Positions 33,986 to 43,076 of a stretch of DNA of 64,000 nt are shown piece after piece; position 1 is the first letter of the stretch, and each line of letters begins with the position of its first letter. This DNA is from an uncultured Elusimicrobium sp. (GTDB lineage Bacteria > Elusimicrobiota > Elusimicrobia > Elusimicrobiales > Elusimicrobiaceae): positions 1 through 64,000 of the forward strand of contig CAMZDW010000002.1 of NCBI GenBank assembly GCA_947305555.1. The letters are read 5' to 3'. The notes under the pieces are model-generated. The model worked only from the letters and a program-made list of their open reading frames with translations, made no database searches and was not told where the DNA came from. The position numbers and the translations under genes were made by a program.

Positions 33986-34389
33986 TTTGTTTTCTCATAC
34001 TTAGCAGTGATAACAGAACGCAAACCACCGCGAGGGGTAAAAACACCCGTTACAGTCGCTTTTTTCGGTTTACACGCCTTTACCACATCATCTAAAATCT
34101 TGTTAGCAATATTCTCCATAAAAATTCCCATATCGCGATATTCTAACAAATAGTATTTTAGCGATTTTAACTCCAAACATAATTCATCGGGAATATACTC
34201 AATCGTAATAACGCCAAAATCCGGCAGTCCTGTTTTAGGACAAACAGACGTAAATTCCGGCAATTCAATTTTAATATCGTAATCTCGTTTGTACTGATTA
34301 GGCCAGCATTGAATTTCCGGCAAAACCGCATCCGCATTTTTACGGGCATGGTCGGATGTATATCCAAAATCAATTTCATTGTGTTTCAT
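33982..34389 (-). CDS. queF: NADPH-dependent 7-cyano-7-deazaguanine reductase
   Basis: QueF reduces preQ0 to preQ1 in queuosine synthesis. The T-fold enzyme shows EFTSVCPKTGLPDFG near residues 33-47, with the catalytic cysteine, and ELKSLKYYLLEYRD near 63 with the substrate-binding glutamate. The length of 135 aa is the short, unimodular (YkvM-type) form. The start at 34389 overlaps the end of the P-type ATPase gene by 4 nt (ATGA) and gives the usual N-terminus; the frame continues upstream inside that gene. No queC, queD or queE is in the window. Confidence 0.94.
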   Translation of the reverse strand: MKHNEIDFGYTSDHARKNADAVLPEIQCWPNQYKRDYDIKIELPEFTSVCPKTGLPDFGVITIEYIPDELCLELKSLKYYLLEYRDMGIFMENIANKILDDVVKACKPKKATVTGVFTPRGGLRSVITAKYEKTK

Positions 34390-36335
34390 CGAATTTTTAA
34401 TAACCTCATAGAATATAATAAAACAAAAATAATACCTACTAACGAAATCCCTAAAATAGCCTGCCACCGCGCCAATAAGTCCGGCCACCAAAATAAAGCG
34501 ATTATAAATAACCCCTGAAGCAGCGCCACCATTATTATATTGTAGCGTACTACGCGATGCAAGCTACTGTCTATTTTAAATAAATCTGCTAGAACAAACA
34601 AGTCATCCTTTTTAATAAGAATATCTACCCAGTGATTATATACATTTCTGGAAGAAAAAAACAGAATGCCCGTATCCGCCTTTAATAAGGCAACAATATC
34701 ATTAAATCCATCGCCTACCATGGCTACTTCTTTCCCTAAAGCTTGCAAATTAGTGATAATTTCCGCTTTAGTTTTGGGCAATACATTAGAATTTGTTTTT
34801 TCAATACCGATTTGTTTGGCTACTGCTTGGACCGAACTTTCAGTATCTCCGGAAATTAGTATCACTTCTTTCTGTTCTTGTTTTAAAAAAGAAACTGTTT
34901 CCGCGGCACGCTCACGAAGCGAATCAATTAATGTAACATAGCCTAAATAACGCCCGTTTTTTGCCACTAAAATCACGGTCTCTGGACCTAAATCTAACGA
35001 TGGAATTGTAATTTTTTGTTCTTTGAGCCAAGCCTTACGGCCAGCCAATAAAATATCTTTTTTGGTACGAGCTAACACTCCTTGCCCCGGGATTACTTCA
35101 AAGGATTTAATCGTTGTTGCCGTCAAATTCAAAGTCTGTGCATAGTCTTGCACCGCTTGTGCGAAAGGCCCATCCACCTTTTGTTCTATTGTGAGAAGTG
35201 TTGTCATTAATTCGTTTTCATTACAGGCCGGTGCCGGGAATACGCCCGCGATGCTAAGAGTCCCTAAAGTAAGGGTCCCAGTTTTATCGAAAAATATAGT
35301 ATCGGCTTTGACAAAGGTTTGTAATGCCGCTAAACGATTTAAAATAATTCCTAAATGAGCAGCTCCTTTTTTTACGAAGAAATCCGGAAATACTGAAGAA
35401 AAAAGTAATGCTAGAGGACACCCCAGGGCCAATACAATCCAAAAAAATCCTAAATTATAAAACCAATTGGTCCAACCCTGCATAGCCAAAACATAGACAT
35501 ATGTACCGCCAGCCGCCAATACTAGAGAAGCAACCAACCAGGGAGCTGCTTTATCTAGCCGGTCCGGTACATAATTGTGTAAAAATTCATGTTGTTTAAT
35601 TGCATCCAACACACTCATAATCGCTGAAGAACGCAGTCCAGCGGTTACCTCTACCTCTATAGGAGCCGTTTTGTTAAGAGTCCCTGCGTATACTACACTC
35701 CCCTGCTGCTTAATTGTAGGTAAAATATTTCCAGAAATCAGTTGTTCGTCTATAGAAGTATTTCCTTGCAAGATAATACCATCACAAGCAATCCGCTCCC
35801 CAGGATTCACACGAATGCGGTCCCCCACTTTCAGTTCATTAACAAAAACCATGCGCTGTTTATTGTCCTGGCATAAACGGCCCGACTTAGGCAAAAAATC
35901 ATCTATTTTTTTAATAAAAACAGAAGTGCGTTCCTGCAAGTGAATACTGCGATATTGTACCCAAAGAGCCAGCGTGAGCAGGCAAGATATGTATACATAC
36001 ACATCCGCTACAGGCCCCGCCAAAGGTTTAGTAAGAAAAGTATTAAAAGCGGAATATAGGAATCCAGCCCCTACCGATAAACTAACCAAGACAGCAAAGC
36101 TGCATTTTAAATGAACAAGGTCCTTCCACGCACAACGGAAAAAAACATCTGCACAAAATGCTACGTTAATTAATACTAACGTAAAAATACCCATACTGGA
36201 AGAACGCAACGACAGTGAAAGCAAAATTAACAGGCACAAACACAGTGAAAGCAAAAACCGATAAGAGAATTTCCTAGCAGGCACACGAAAAGCCGCCAAC
36301 TGGTATTGTTTATCAGGCTGGGTTGTATGTATCAT
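34386..36335 (-). CDS. Divergent P1B-type (heavy-metal-like) P-type ATPase
   Basis: The overall architecture matches a P1B ATPase without N-terminal metal-binding domain: TM helices, an actuator loop, a TM6 CPx motif, phosphorylation and nucleotide domains, then TM helices. The phosphorylation motif DKTGTLTLG lies near residue 348, ISGDTESSV near 495 and VGDGFND near 540. Three key positions deviate. The actuator TGE is SGN (ISGNILPT, about 198), so the glutamate that drives dephosphorylation is missing. CPC is CPL (about 300). The SEHP histidine-proline of the nucleotide domain appears as DGPF. It lies between a TPR lipoprotein and queF, overlapping the latter. It may be a specialised transporter or a non-transporting relative; no metal specificity can be assigned. 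Confidence 0.8.
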   Translation of the reverse strand: MIHTTQPDKQYQLAAFRVPARKFSYRFLLSLCLCLLILLSLSLRSSSMGIFTLVLINVAFCADVFFRCAWKDLVHLKCSFAVLVSLSVGAGFLYSAFNTFLTKPLAGPVADVYVYISCLLTLALWVQYRSIHLQERTSVFIKKIDDFLPKSGRLCQDNKQRMVFVNELKVGDRIRVNPGERIACDGIILQGNTSIDEQLISGNILPTIKQQGSVVYAGTLNKTAPIEVEVTAGLRSSAIMSVLDAIKQHEFLHNYVPDRLDKAAPWLVASLVLAAGGTYVYVLAMQGWTNWFYNLGFFWIVLALGCPLALLFSSVFPDFFVKKGAAHLGIILNRLAALQTFVKADTIFFDKTGTLTLGTLSIAGVFPAPACNENELMTTLLTIEQKVDGPFAQAVQDYAQTLNLTATTIKSFEVIPGQGVLARTKKDILLAGRKAWLKEQKITIPSLDLGPETVILVAKNGRYLGYVTLIDSLRERAAETVSFLKQEQKEVILISGDTESSVQAVAKQIGIEKTNSNVLPKTKAEIITNLQALGKEVAMVGDGFNDIVALLKADTGILFFSSRNVYNHWVDILIKKDDLFVLADLFKIDSSLHRVVRYNIIMVALLQGLFIIALFWWPDLLARWQAILGISLVGIIFVLLYSMRLLKIR

Positions 36336-36336
36336 T

Positions 36337-37320
36337 TTAGCGCGGGAAAAAACGGTTAGCTAGCACCCGTTCCCGTCCTTGTTCGGTACGCATCAGACGA
36401 ATTTTTGCATCGTAACGACGGGCATTTTCCGGATTTAATTTTTTGGCTACTGTATAGTTAGAAACAGCAGAAACCGGATCATCCACGGCCAGCATATCTC
36501 CCATGAGTTCGTATGTAGGAGCATACTGATTAGCTAATTCTTTAGACTTTACTAAAAGCCCTAGGGCATAATCTTTCTCGCCTCGGCGGAACATTAAATC
36601 CCCCATATAATAGTAGGCCAATGCGTAGGAGGGTTTAATCGTAACAGCTTCTTCTAAATCAGCATAGGCGTTGGCCGGGTATCCCATCCGGATAAAAGAA
36701 CGAGCACGCTCTAAATAAGCACGTGCGTTATCAGGGTCGATTTCAATCAAGTGGGACAGGTCTTCCACCGCTGCTTCATATTGCCCCATATCATAATAAG
36801 CCAACGCACGATTGAGTAATAACGTCGGATCTCCTGGACGAATGCTATCTGCTCTGTTAAAATCTTCTAAAGCGGCCATTGCACGTCCCAAATTATAATT
36901 TGCAATAGCGCGATTCATTAAAGCTGTAAAATACCGCGGGCTGAGCTGAATTGCTTCAGTAAAATAATAAACAGCATCTAAATTGCGTTTAGTATCTGTG
37001 CAAAGAGCCCCTAAGTTATTATATGTTTCCGGCACTTTAGGATTAATTTTGATAGCTTCCAAATAATCCTGTTCTGCCAAGTTGCGATTTTTAGCGCGTT
37101 CTTTAGCATCTTTCGCCGGCAACTTCTCCCATAAAATTCCTCTATTAACCAGTGCTGGGTAGTGGGTAGGGTCTTTCTTAAGAATACGAGAATAAATTGA
37201 AATTGCTTGCGTAAGTTGCCCTTTAGAAGCAGCCAATTGCGCTTTTTTGAAAAGACTTTTTTGCTGACTGCATCCCGATACTAACAAAACTATTGCCACA
37301 AAAGTAAGTATTTTTTTCAT
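36337..37320 (-). CDS. TPR-repeat lipoprotein (327 aa)
   Basis: The N-terminus MKKILTFVAIVLLVSGCSQQ has a lipobox (L-V-S-G-C) at residues 14-17, so the protein is probably lipidated and membrane-tethered. About seven TPR units follow (residues 25-290), for example YNNLGALCTDTKRNLDAVYYF and YYYMGDLMFRRGEKDYALG. It overlaps lspA by 4 nt and is followed 1 nt later by the ATPase gene. LspA, encoded directly upstream, would process it. A scaffold function in envelope assembly is plausible; the partner is unknown. Confidence 0.82.
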   Translation of the reverse strand: MKKILTFVAIVLLVSGCSQQKSLFKKAQLAASKGQLTQAISIYSRILKKDPTHYPALVNRGILWEKLPAKDAKERAKNRNLAEQDYLEAIKINPKVPETYNNLGALCTDTKRNLDAVYYFTEAIQLSPRYFTALMNRAIANYNLGRAMAALEDFNRADSIRPGDPTLLLNRALAYYDMGQYEAAVEDLSHLIEIDPDNARAYLERARSFIRMGYPANAYADLEEAVTIKPSYALAYYYMGDLMFRRGEKDYALGLLVKSKELANQYAPTYELMGDMLAVDDPVSAVSNYTVAKKLNPENARRYDAKIRLMRTEQGRERVLANRFFPR

Positions 37321-37814
37321 TTTTCCTCCTGCACGGGTTTTTTGCGGTTAAATACAAACGAAAGCACAAATAAACCACCGCCTATAGTAATAAACGAATC
37401 CGCCACGTTAAACACGGGCCAAACTAAAAAATCTAAAAAGTCTACTACATACCCTAAGGTTATTCTATCATAAAGATTGCCTGCTGCACCTGCCAAAATG
37501 AAAACACTGCCCCATTTAACTAACGGTCCATAGGCACATAATTCGTCCCAAGTTTTCAAAATATACCCAATAATCCCCAACATAATAAAAATGAGGATTA
37601 GGTTCCCGCCCTGCATCATGCCAAAGGCCGCCCCCGTATTTTCCACGTAGCGCAGTTGGAAAAACGGGAACACCTTCACCGGCTCATCCTCCAACCGGTA
37701 CATTGCAAGCACCTTAGTCAAATGATCCACTAAAAAAATAAGGACTCCCACCGTATACTCGGCACGATATTTTTTTAGATTTTGTTTAGTTTCTTGCCAA
37801 ATCTTACGCACCAA
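37317..37814 (-). CDS. lspA: Lipoprotein signal peptidase II
   Basis: LspA is the inner-membrane aspartyl protease that removes signal peptides from prolipoproteins. Family motifs are clear: FLVDHLTKVLA near residue 30, RYVENTGAAFGM near 52, AGAAGNLYDRITLGYVVDFLDF near 113 with the first catalytic aspartate, and FNVADSFITIG near 140 with the second. The 165-aa length is standard. It overlaps the ileS stop by 11 nt; ileS-lspA linkage is common in bacteria. The lipoproteins at 11373-11501 and 36337-37320 are expected substrates. Confidence 0.95.
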   Translation of the reverse strand: MVRKIWQETKQNLKKYRAEYTVGVLIFLVDHLTKVLAMYRLEDEPVKVFPFFQLRYVENTGAAFGMMQGGNLILIFIMLGIIGYILKTWDELCAYGPLVKWGSVFILAGAAGNLYDRITLGYVVDFLDFLVWPVFNVADSFITIGGGLFVLSFVFNRKKPVQEEK

Positions 37815-40623
37815 CCGTCTCCTCCACGGCCGCTGTTAAACCTTCCCGTTCCAGCACCTCGGCACACCGCCCACACACATCTGCATGGTCTGCATGAGAG
37901 CCAACGTCCTCTTTCCACTGCCAGCACCGAGCACATTTTTGGCCGGATGCATGTTGCGTATGCACAGTCAATTTTTCTGTACCTTCTTCAATTTTTACCT
38001 GAGAGACAATAGCAATCTCGGGCCATAAATTTTTTGTTTCTTCTAAAAATTTTCTCATGACAGGGTCATTGGTTTTAAATACGACACAAGCCTCTAACGA
38101 AGAACCAATTTCACCCTTTTGGCGTGCTTCTTCCAATGTTTTTTGAACTTGTTCCCGTACGCGGCGGATGTTATTCCATTTTTCTTCCAGTTTTACATCC
38201 GGAATCAAGGACGCGTTGACCGGCATATTGCTCAAAAAGATACTTTGAGGCAACGTCCGCCCCAAGGCAGTTTTGCGGATTTCCTGCCAGGCTTCTTCTG
38301 CCGTAAACGATAAAACCGGCGCCATCAATTGCAATAAGGCAGTGGCTATTTCCGCCAACACCGTTTGCGCACTTCGGCGTGAGGGAGAAGAAACTCCCAA
38401 AGTATATAACCGATCCTTGGAAGCATCCAACATAAAGGAGGACAAATCCAAAATACAAAAATCAGTTAAAGCCCGCATGGCACGGCGGAAATTAAATTCT
38501 TTGTATCCGGCATGGACTTCTTGGATGAGGGCATCCAAACGACCCAGCATGTATTTATCCATTTCTGTCAAATCTTTACCGGGAACCCGATGAAGGGCCG
38601 GATCATAATCAGATAAATTGCCCAGTGCATAACGGATAGTATTGCGAATTTTGCGATATGTATCCACCGGACCACCTAAAATTTCTTTGGAAATGCGCAC
38701 ATCTCCTTGATAGTCCGAAAGCGATACCCATAACCGCAAAATATCAGCCCCATACGTGTTGATAACATCTTCCGGATCCACGGCGTTACCGGCCGATTTA
38801 TGCATGGGCTTTCCTTGTCCGTCTAGCACCATCCCATGGGTAAGGATAGTCTTAAAAGGAGCTGTTCCTTCCAAGGTAAACGACGGGATGTACGAACTTT
38901 GGAACCAACCGCGGTGTTGGTCGGAACCTTCGGAATAGACATCAGCCGGGAAATCAAGTCCGCGGTCTTTTACAACTGCTGCCCAGGAAACACCTGAGTC
39001 CAGCCACACGTCTAAAATATCAGTTTCCTTCTTAAACTCGTGGCAACCACATTCGCAATGATATCCTGATGGTACCAATTTTTCTTCCGAATCGGTAAAC
39101 CAAAAATCGGAGCCTTCCTGCATGGCACGGGCTTTAATAAATTCAAACAGTTCATGGTTGATCTGCGCTTTGCCGCATTTTTTGCAATACAAAATGGTAA
39201 CCGGGCTTCCCCAGAAGCGTTGACGAGAAAGACACCAATCCGGCCGTAACCCGATCATTGAACGCATTCGTTCCGCCCCCCCTTCGGGATAGAACTGCAC
39301 GTTATCTAAATTTTTCATCAGCTTTTGGCGCAGGCCCTCTTTGTCAATGGACATAAACCACTGTTCCGTAGCCCGGAAAATGATAGGGCTATGGCAACGC
39401 CAGCAATGCGGATAACTGTGTACAATTTCTTGTTCTTTAATCAAGGCGCCCAACTCATCTAATTTTTTGACCATGAGCGGGTTGGCTTCAAATACATGCA
39501 TGCCTTCAAAAATTCCGGCTTCCTTGGTATAGCAACCCTTTTCATCAACAGGACAGAACGTTTCCAATTTCCATTGTTTACCGGCTTGGGCGTCTTCTTC
39601 CCCGTGTCCAGGAGCAATATGTACCACCCCAACCCCGGCATCCATTGTTACAAAATCCGTCCAAATAACCGGGTTTTCCCGTTGAGAAAGAGGATGATAG
39701 TACGTCATGCCCACTAAATCGGCCCCGGCTACTTTACCGGCTTGGGAGCAATCCAGCCCCGTATTTTTTAAGAATTCTTCCGTTAGTTTTTCAGCCGCAA
39801 TATAATATTCACCGGTTTTATTGTCCTTCAAAATCGCGTAGTCTTCCGTATTAGAGACAGCAGCAGCTTGGTTGGCCGGGATAGTCCAAGGGGTCGTGGT
39901 CCAAACTACCAAGCTAACGGGTTTTGTATAATCCAAATCCCCCAGTACCGCTTTATCAAACCGGGCCAATTTAAAACGCAAATAGATAGATGGCGAAGAA
40001 ATATCTTGATACTCCGTTTCGGCATCTGCCAAGGCGGTTTCGCAATGAGCACACCATGTAATGGTTTTTTGCCCTTTATAGACGTATCCTTTTTCAATAA
40101 GGTCTAAAAATACGCCAATCGTAATTCCCTCGTAACGCGGCGCCATGGTAAGGTATGGATTATCCCAATCTCCTTGTACGCCTAAGCGCTTAAATCCTTG
40201 ACGTTGCAAATCGATAAATTTAGCAGCAAAAGCACGTGCTTTTTTGCGGAAAGCCGGCACATCCGTAATGTGTTTTTTATTTTGTTTAAGTTCTTTTAGC
40301 AGTGCTTGTTCAATAGGCAGACCATGGCAGTCCCACCCTGGTATGTACGGAGTATAATATCCGTTCATAGCACGTGATTTTAAGATAATATCCTTAATCG
40401 TTTTATCTAATGCGTGCCCGATGTGAATTTTTCCGTTGGCATAGGGCGGCCCATCGTGCAGCACAAAATGTTTGCCCTGCTCATTTTTTTTGAGCATCGC
40501 TTCGTAGAGATTGATTGATTTCCAAAAATCTAAAATTTTGGGTTCTTTTTGTGCTAAACCTGCACGCATCGGAAAGTCCGTTTTAGGCAGTAAAACGGTA
40601 TGTGAATATTTATTTTTTGCCAT
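37804..40623 (-). CDS. ileS: Isoleucyl-tRNA synthetase
   Basis: It charges tRNA-Ile. Class I motifs are HIGH (GKIHIGHALDK, near residue 66) and a KMSKS-type loop in the variant form KPMHKSAGN near 606. The editing domain contains the WTTTPWTIPAN segment near 237. A C-terminal zinc site (CARCWQWKED and VCGRCAEVL) closes the protein. The 939-aa length is standard. The ATG has a CGGAG ribosome binding site. The upstream 110 nt hold no T-box that I can see. It is followed by overlapping lspA. Confidence 0.96.
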   Translation of the reverse strand: MAKNKYSHTVLLPKTDFPMRAGLAQKEPKILDFWKSINLYEAMLKKNEQGKHFVLHDGPPYANGKIHIGHALDKTIKDIILKSRAMNGYYTPYIPGWDCHGLPIEQALLKELKQNKKHITDVPAFRKKARAFAAKFIDLQRQGFKRLGVQGDWDNPYLTMAPRYEGITIGVFLDLIEKGYVYKGQKTITWCAHCETALADAETEYQDISSPSIYLRFKLARFDKAVLGDLDYTKPVSLVVWTTTPWTIPANQAAAVSNTEDYAILKDNKTGEYYIAAEKLTEEFLKNTGLDCSQAGKVAGADLVGMTYYHPLSQRENPVIWTDFVTMDAGVGVVHIAPGHGEEDAQAGKQWKLETFCPVDEKGCYTKEAGIFEGMHVFEANPLMVKKLDELGALIKEQEIVHSYPHCWRCHSPIIFRATEQWFMSIDKEGLRQKLMKNLDNVQFYPEGGAERMRSMIGLRPDWCLSRQRFWGSPVTILYCKKCGKAQINHELFEFIKARAMQEGSDFWFTDSEEKLVPSGYHCECGCHEFKKETDILDVWLDSGVSWAAVVKDRGLDFPADVYSEGSDQHRGWFQSSYIPSFTLEGTAPFKTILTHGMVLDGQGKPMHKSAGNAVDPEDVINTYGADILRLWVSLSDYQGDVRISKEILGGPVDTYRKIRNTIRYALGNLSDYDPALHRVPGKDLTEMDKYMLGRLDALIQEVHAGYKEFNFRRAMRALTDFCILDLSSFMLDASKDRLYTLGVSSPSRRSAQTVLAEIATALLQLMAPVLSFTAEEAWQEIRKTALGRTLPQSIFLSNMPVNASLIPDVKLEEKWNNIRRVREQVQKTLEEARQKGEIGSSLEACVVFKTNDPVMRKFLEETKNLWPEIAIVSQVKIEEGTEKLTVHTQHASGQKCARCWQWKEDVGSHADHADVCGRCAEVLEREGLTAAVEETVGA

Positions 40624-40684
40624 GATAAAACTCCGTGAATAAGGATATTTTATATTATAGGAAAATTTGAGAGGTTCGTATAGA

Positions 40685-40712
40685 GAAAATCCGGGGTTTT
40701 AGTTCCCCGGAT
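40685..40712 (-). terminator. Intrinsic terminator after the DtxR-family gene
   Basis: The stem atccgggg/ccccggat is followed on the minus strand by TTTTC. It separates the regulator from ileS. Confidence 0.7.
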
Positions 40713-40738
40713 CTATTGTGGCAAAAAACGGCTTGTGG

Positions 40739-41125
40739 CTAATCGCGGCCATCACCGGCAATTTTGTGCAAATAAGCGTGGAGTTTATCCATCGTTTCTT
40801 TGCTAACTGCGTGCTCCATTCTGCAAGCATCGGCCTCGGCAATTTTGGGGCTTACGCCGAGTACCTGGGTTAAAAACCGACGGAAAATAGCGTGACGTTT
40901 TTTGACTTCTTCCGCCGCGCGACGTCCTTTAGCGGTTAGTTTGATACCGCTGTAGGGTTCGTGTACGACGTATCCCTCTTGCGTAAGCGCTTTCATCGCG
41001 CCGGTTACGCTGGGAGTTTTTACTCCTAGCATATCGCGAATCGCACTCACCCGTGCGATCCCTTGTTCGTCGGCACAGAACGAAACGGCTTCTAAATAAT
41101 CTTCCATATTAGAGGTAAGTTTCAT
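40739..41125 (-). CDS. DtxR/MntR-family metal-dependent regulator
   Basis: The N-terminal winged helix (NMEDYLEAVSFC, VSAIRDMLGVKTPSVTGAMKALTQEGYV) and the dimerisation region (RHAIFRRFLTQVLG, EADACRMEHAVSKETMDKL) match MntR-type regulators that sense Mn(II) or Fe(II). Putative metal ligands (E, C, H) are in EADACRMEH near residues 95-103. At 128 aa it lacks the SH3-like domain of DtxR proper. It is transcribed divergently from gdhA, and the intergenic region has an inverted ATATGTTAA pair that could be its operator. Which metal and which targets it has are not known. Confidence 0.88.
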   Translation of the reverse strand: MKLTSNMEDYLEAVSFCADEQGIARVSAIRDMLGVKTPSVTGAMKALTQEGYVVHEPYSGIKLTAKGRRAAEEVKKRHAIFRRFLTQVLGVSPKIAEADACRMEHAVSKETMDKLHAYLHKIAGDGRD

Positions 41126-41162
41126 ACTATTCCCTTAGACTTATTAGAATGTTTGTTACATC

Positions 41163-41216
41163 TTAACATATTTTGCTCCTTTGTGCCTCTTGCAAAAATA
41201 CGTAAAGATATGTTAA
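41163..41216. promoter_or_regulatory. Inverted pair of ATATGTTAA between dtxR-type gene and gdhA
   Basis: TTAACATAT (41163-41171) and ATATGTTAA (41208-41216) are perfect inverse copies 36 nt apart. Each points toward one of the divergent genes. They could be operator half-sites or the -10 regions of the two promoters. Confidence 0.35.
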
Positions 41217-41218
41217 AT
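41190..41218 (+). promoter_or_regulatory. gdhA promoter candidate
   Basis: TTGCAA (41190-41195) and TTAAAT (41213-41218) are 17 nt apart. The -10 overlaps the right half of the inverted repeat. The gdhA ATG follows at 41245, with a CAGGAGG ribosome binding site. Confidence 0.35.
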
Positions 41219-41244
41219 GAGGGTATCTGCTACCAGGAGGCTCT

Positions 41245-42594
41245 ATGAATATACATGCTTATGTATCTGATTTCTTAGACACACAAATAAAAAAAGACCC
41301 TGCCCAAAAAGTATTTCATCAAGCTGTAGAAGAAGTTGTTAGTTCGCTGTCTCCCGTATTAGAACAAAGTCCTGTTTATGTAAAAGAGAAAATTTTAGAA
41401 CGTATCATAGAGCCGGAACGCATTATCAGCTTTCGCGTTCCTTGGCAGGATGACCAGGGCGAAATTCATGTCAACCGGGGCTTTCGGGTTCAGTTTAACA
41501 GTGCACTAGGCCCTTATAAAGGAGGCATTCGCTTCCACGAAAGCGTCAATCAGGATTCGCTGAAATTTTTAGGATTTGAACAAACATTTAAAAATAGCCT
41601 CACCACGCTTCCACTAGGCGGAGGTAAAGGAGGAAGTGACTTTGACACCCGTGGAAAGTCCGACAGCGAGGTCATGCGCTTTTGCCATTCGTTTATCAAC
41701 GAGCTATACCACCACATTGGGTACCATACGGACATCCCGGCCGGGGATTTGGGTTGCGGGGCGCGCGAAATCGGTTATATGTTTGGCCAATACAAAAAAT
41801 TAACAAACGATTTCACGGGGGCTTTTACCGGTAAAAAGCCAAACTGGGGAGGCAGTCTGTTACGACCGGAAGCCACCGGTTACGGTGTGGCTTATTTTGC
41901 CCAAAACATGCTTGCTACCCGGCAAGACAGCCTTAAGGGGAAAACATGCCTGGTGTCCGGTTGTGGCAATGTTGGGATTTATGCTATTGAAAAATTGACC
42001 CAGTTGGGTGGTAAGGTGGTTGCCTGTATGGACTATGATGGCACCATTCATGACCCGGATGGAATTAACGAAGAAAAATTAGCTTTCTTAAAGAACTTAG
42101 TCTTTACCCGTCGAGGAAGTTTAAAGGAATATGCCGAGCATTTTCCACAAGCCCGGCTCCTGCCGGGTAAAAAACCTTGGGATATTCCTTGTCAAGTCGC
42201 TTGCCCTACCGCATGTGAAAACGAACTGGACGAAAAAGCGGCCAAGCAACTTCTAAAGAATGGGTGCCAATGTGTGTGCGAAGGATCCAATATGCCCTGT
42301 ACGCCCCAAGCCACTACTATTTTAAAAGAGTCTTCTATTTTGTACTCACCTGGAAAAGCCTCCAATGCCGGCGGGGTGGCCGTATCCGGTTTGGAAATGA
42401 CCCAAAACAGCATGCGCATTTATTGGACACGTGAGGAAGTGGATGCTTACTTACAACGCATCATGAAAAATATTCATGAAAGTTGCTTGAACGCAGCTGC
42501 CCAATACGGTCAACCTGGCAACTACTGCGCAGGCGCCAATATCGCCGGATTCAAAAAAGTGGCAGATGCTATGTTGGATCAAGGGTTAGTATAG
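41245..42594 (+). CDS. gdhA: Glutamate dehydrogenase (NADP-type)
   Basis: It aminates 2-oxoglutarate to glutamate. Motifs include GPYKGGIRFH near residue 92, LPLGGGKGGSDFD near 122 (with the catalytic lysine), DIPAGDLGCGAREIGYM near 165 and the Rossmann segment VSGCGNVGIYAIEKL near 240. The 449-aa length and the extended N-terminus (VFHQAVEEVVSSL) fit the hexameric NADP-dependent type used for ammonium assimilation. The ribosome binding site CAGGAGG is very strong, so high expression is likely. Confidence 0.95.
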   Translation: MNIHAYVSDFLDTQIKKDPAQKVFHQAVEEVVSSLSPVLEQSPVYVKEKILERIIEPERIISFRVPWQDDQGEIHVNRGFRVQFNSALGPYKGGIRFHESVNQDSLKFLGFEQTFKNSLTTLPLGGGKGGSDFDTRGKSDSEVMRFCHSFINELYHHIGYHTDIPAGDLGCGAREIGYMFGQYKKLTNDFTGAFTGKKPNWGGSLLRPEATGYGVAYFAQNMLATRQDSLKGKTCLVSGCGNVGIYAIEKLTQLGGKVVACMDYDGTIHDPDGINEEKLAFLKNLVFTRRGSLKEYAEHFPQARLLPGKKPWDIPCQVACPTACENELDEKAAKQLLKNGCQCVCEGSNMPCTPQATTILKESSILYSPGKASNAGGVAVSGLEMTQNSMRIYWTREEVDAYLQRIMKNIHESCLNAAAQYGQPGNYCAGANIAGFKKVADAMLDQGLV

Positions 42595-42596
42595 GA

Positions 42597-43073
42597 TTAC
42601 TTGATTTCCGAGGGGATCGTTTCTTTGTCTTCGCTTGGCGAAACGGCTGGTTTTTTGGGTTTGGGCAAGAGTGAAAACTCAGCATAGGCACTTAACATTT
42701 GTAAGGAAAATGAAGCCGAAATCAGCACATATTTATATACTTTTTCACTCTCAATTGTTGGCGTCGTCAGTTGGTATATAAGACGACCTATCACGCGGAC
42801 TACCGGTACAAAAGTAAAATCGGCACTCGTCATTAGAGCCATAATTCCTTGCAAAACAGCTAAAACAAACACCAGTCGTTCGTTTAATAAGATAAAAACT
42901 ATTTGTGCAATATATAGAATAAAAAAGCCCAAATGCAACCGGAACAAGACTCCGTCTTGGGCTATGTCATTTACAAGCAACATCCCATTTGTAATCCCCC
43001 CAATCAGGCACAGAAGCGCAATTACTTTTAACCAGATATTTAGGGAAAACCAACGTTTTAGGACGATCTCCAT
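42597..43073 (-). CDS. Small membrane protein of unknown function (158 aa)
   Basis: About four transmembrane helices are predicted: IWLKVIALLCLIGGITNGML, RLHLGFFILYIAQIVFILL, VFVLAVLQGIMALM and a later one around YKYVLISASFSLQMLSAYAEF. A short K/P/S-rich tail follows. No family is recognised. It starts 3 nt after the ddl stop codon on the same strand and converges with gdhA, ending 2 nt from its stop. Confidence 0.65.
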   Translation of the reverse strand: MEIVLKRWFSLNIWLKVIALLCLIGGITNGMLLVNDIAQDGVLFRLHLGFFILYIAQIVFILLNERLVFVLAVLQGIMALMTSADFTFVPVVRVIGRLIYQLTTPTIESEKVYKYVLISASFSLQMLSAYAEFSLLPKPKKPAVSPSEDKETIPSEIK

Positions 43074-43076
43074 GAG

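Noticed and set aside
38760..38830. The MHKSAGN loop of isoleucyl-tRNA synthetase as a defective KMSKS motif
   Set aside because: MHKS-type variants of the loop occur in functional synthetases, and all other parts of the enzyme are intact.
40624..40740. A T-box or other riboswitch upstream of ileS
   Set aside because: The space between the regulator's terminator and the ileS ATG is short and shows no T-box sequence or antiterminator.
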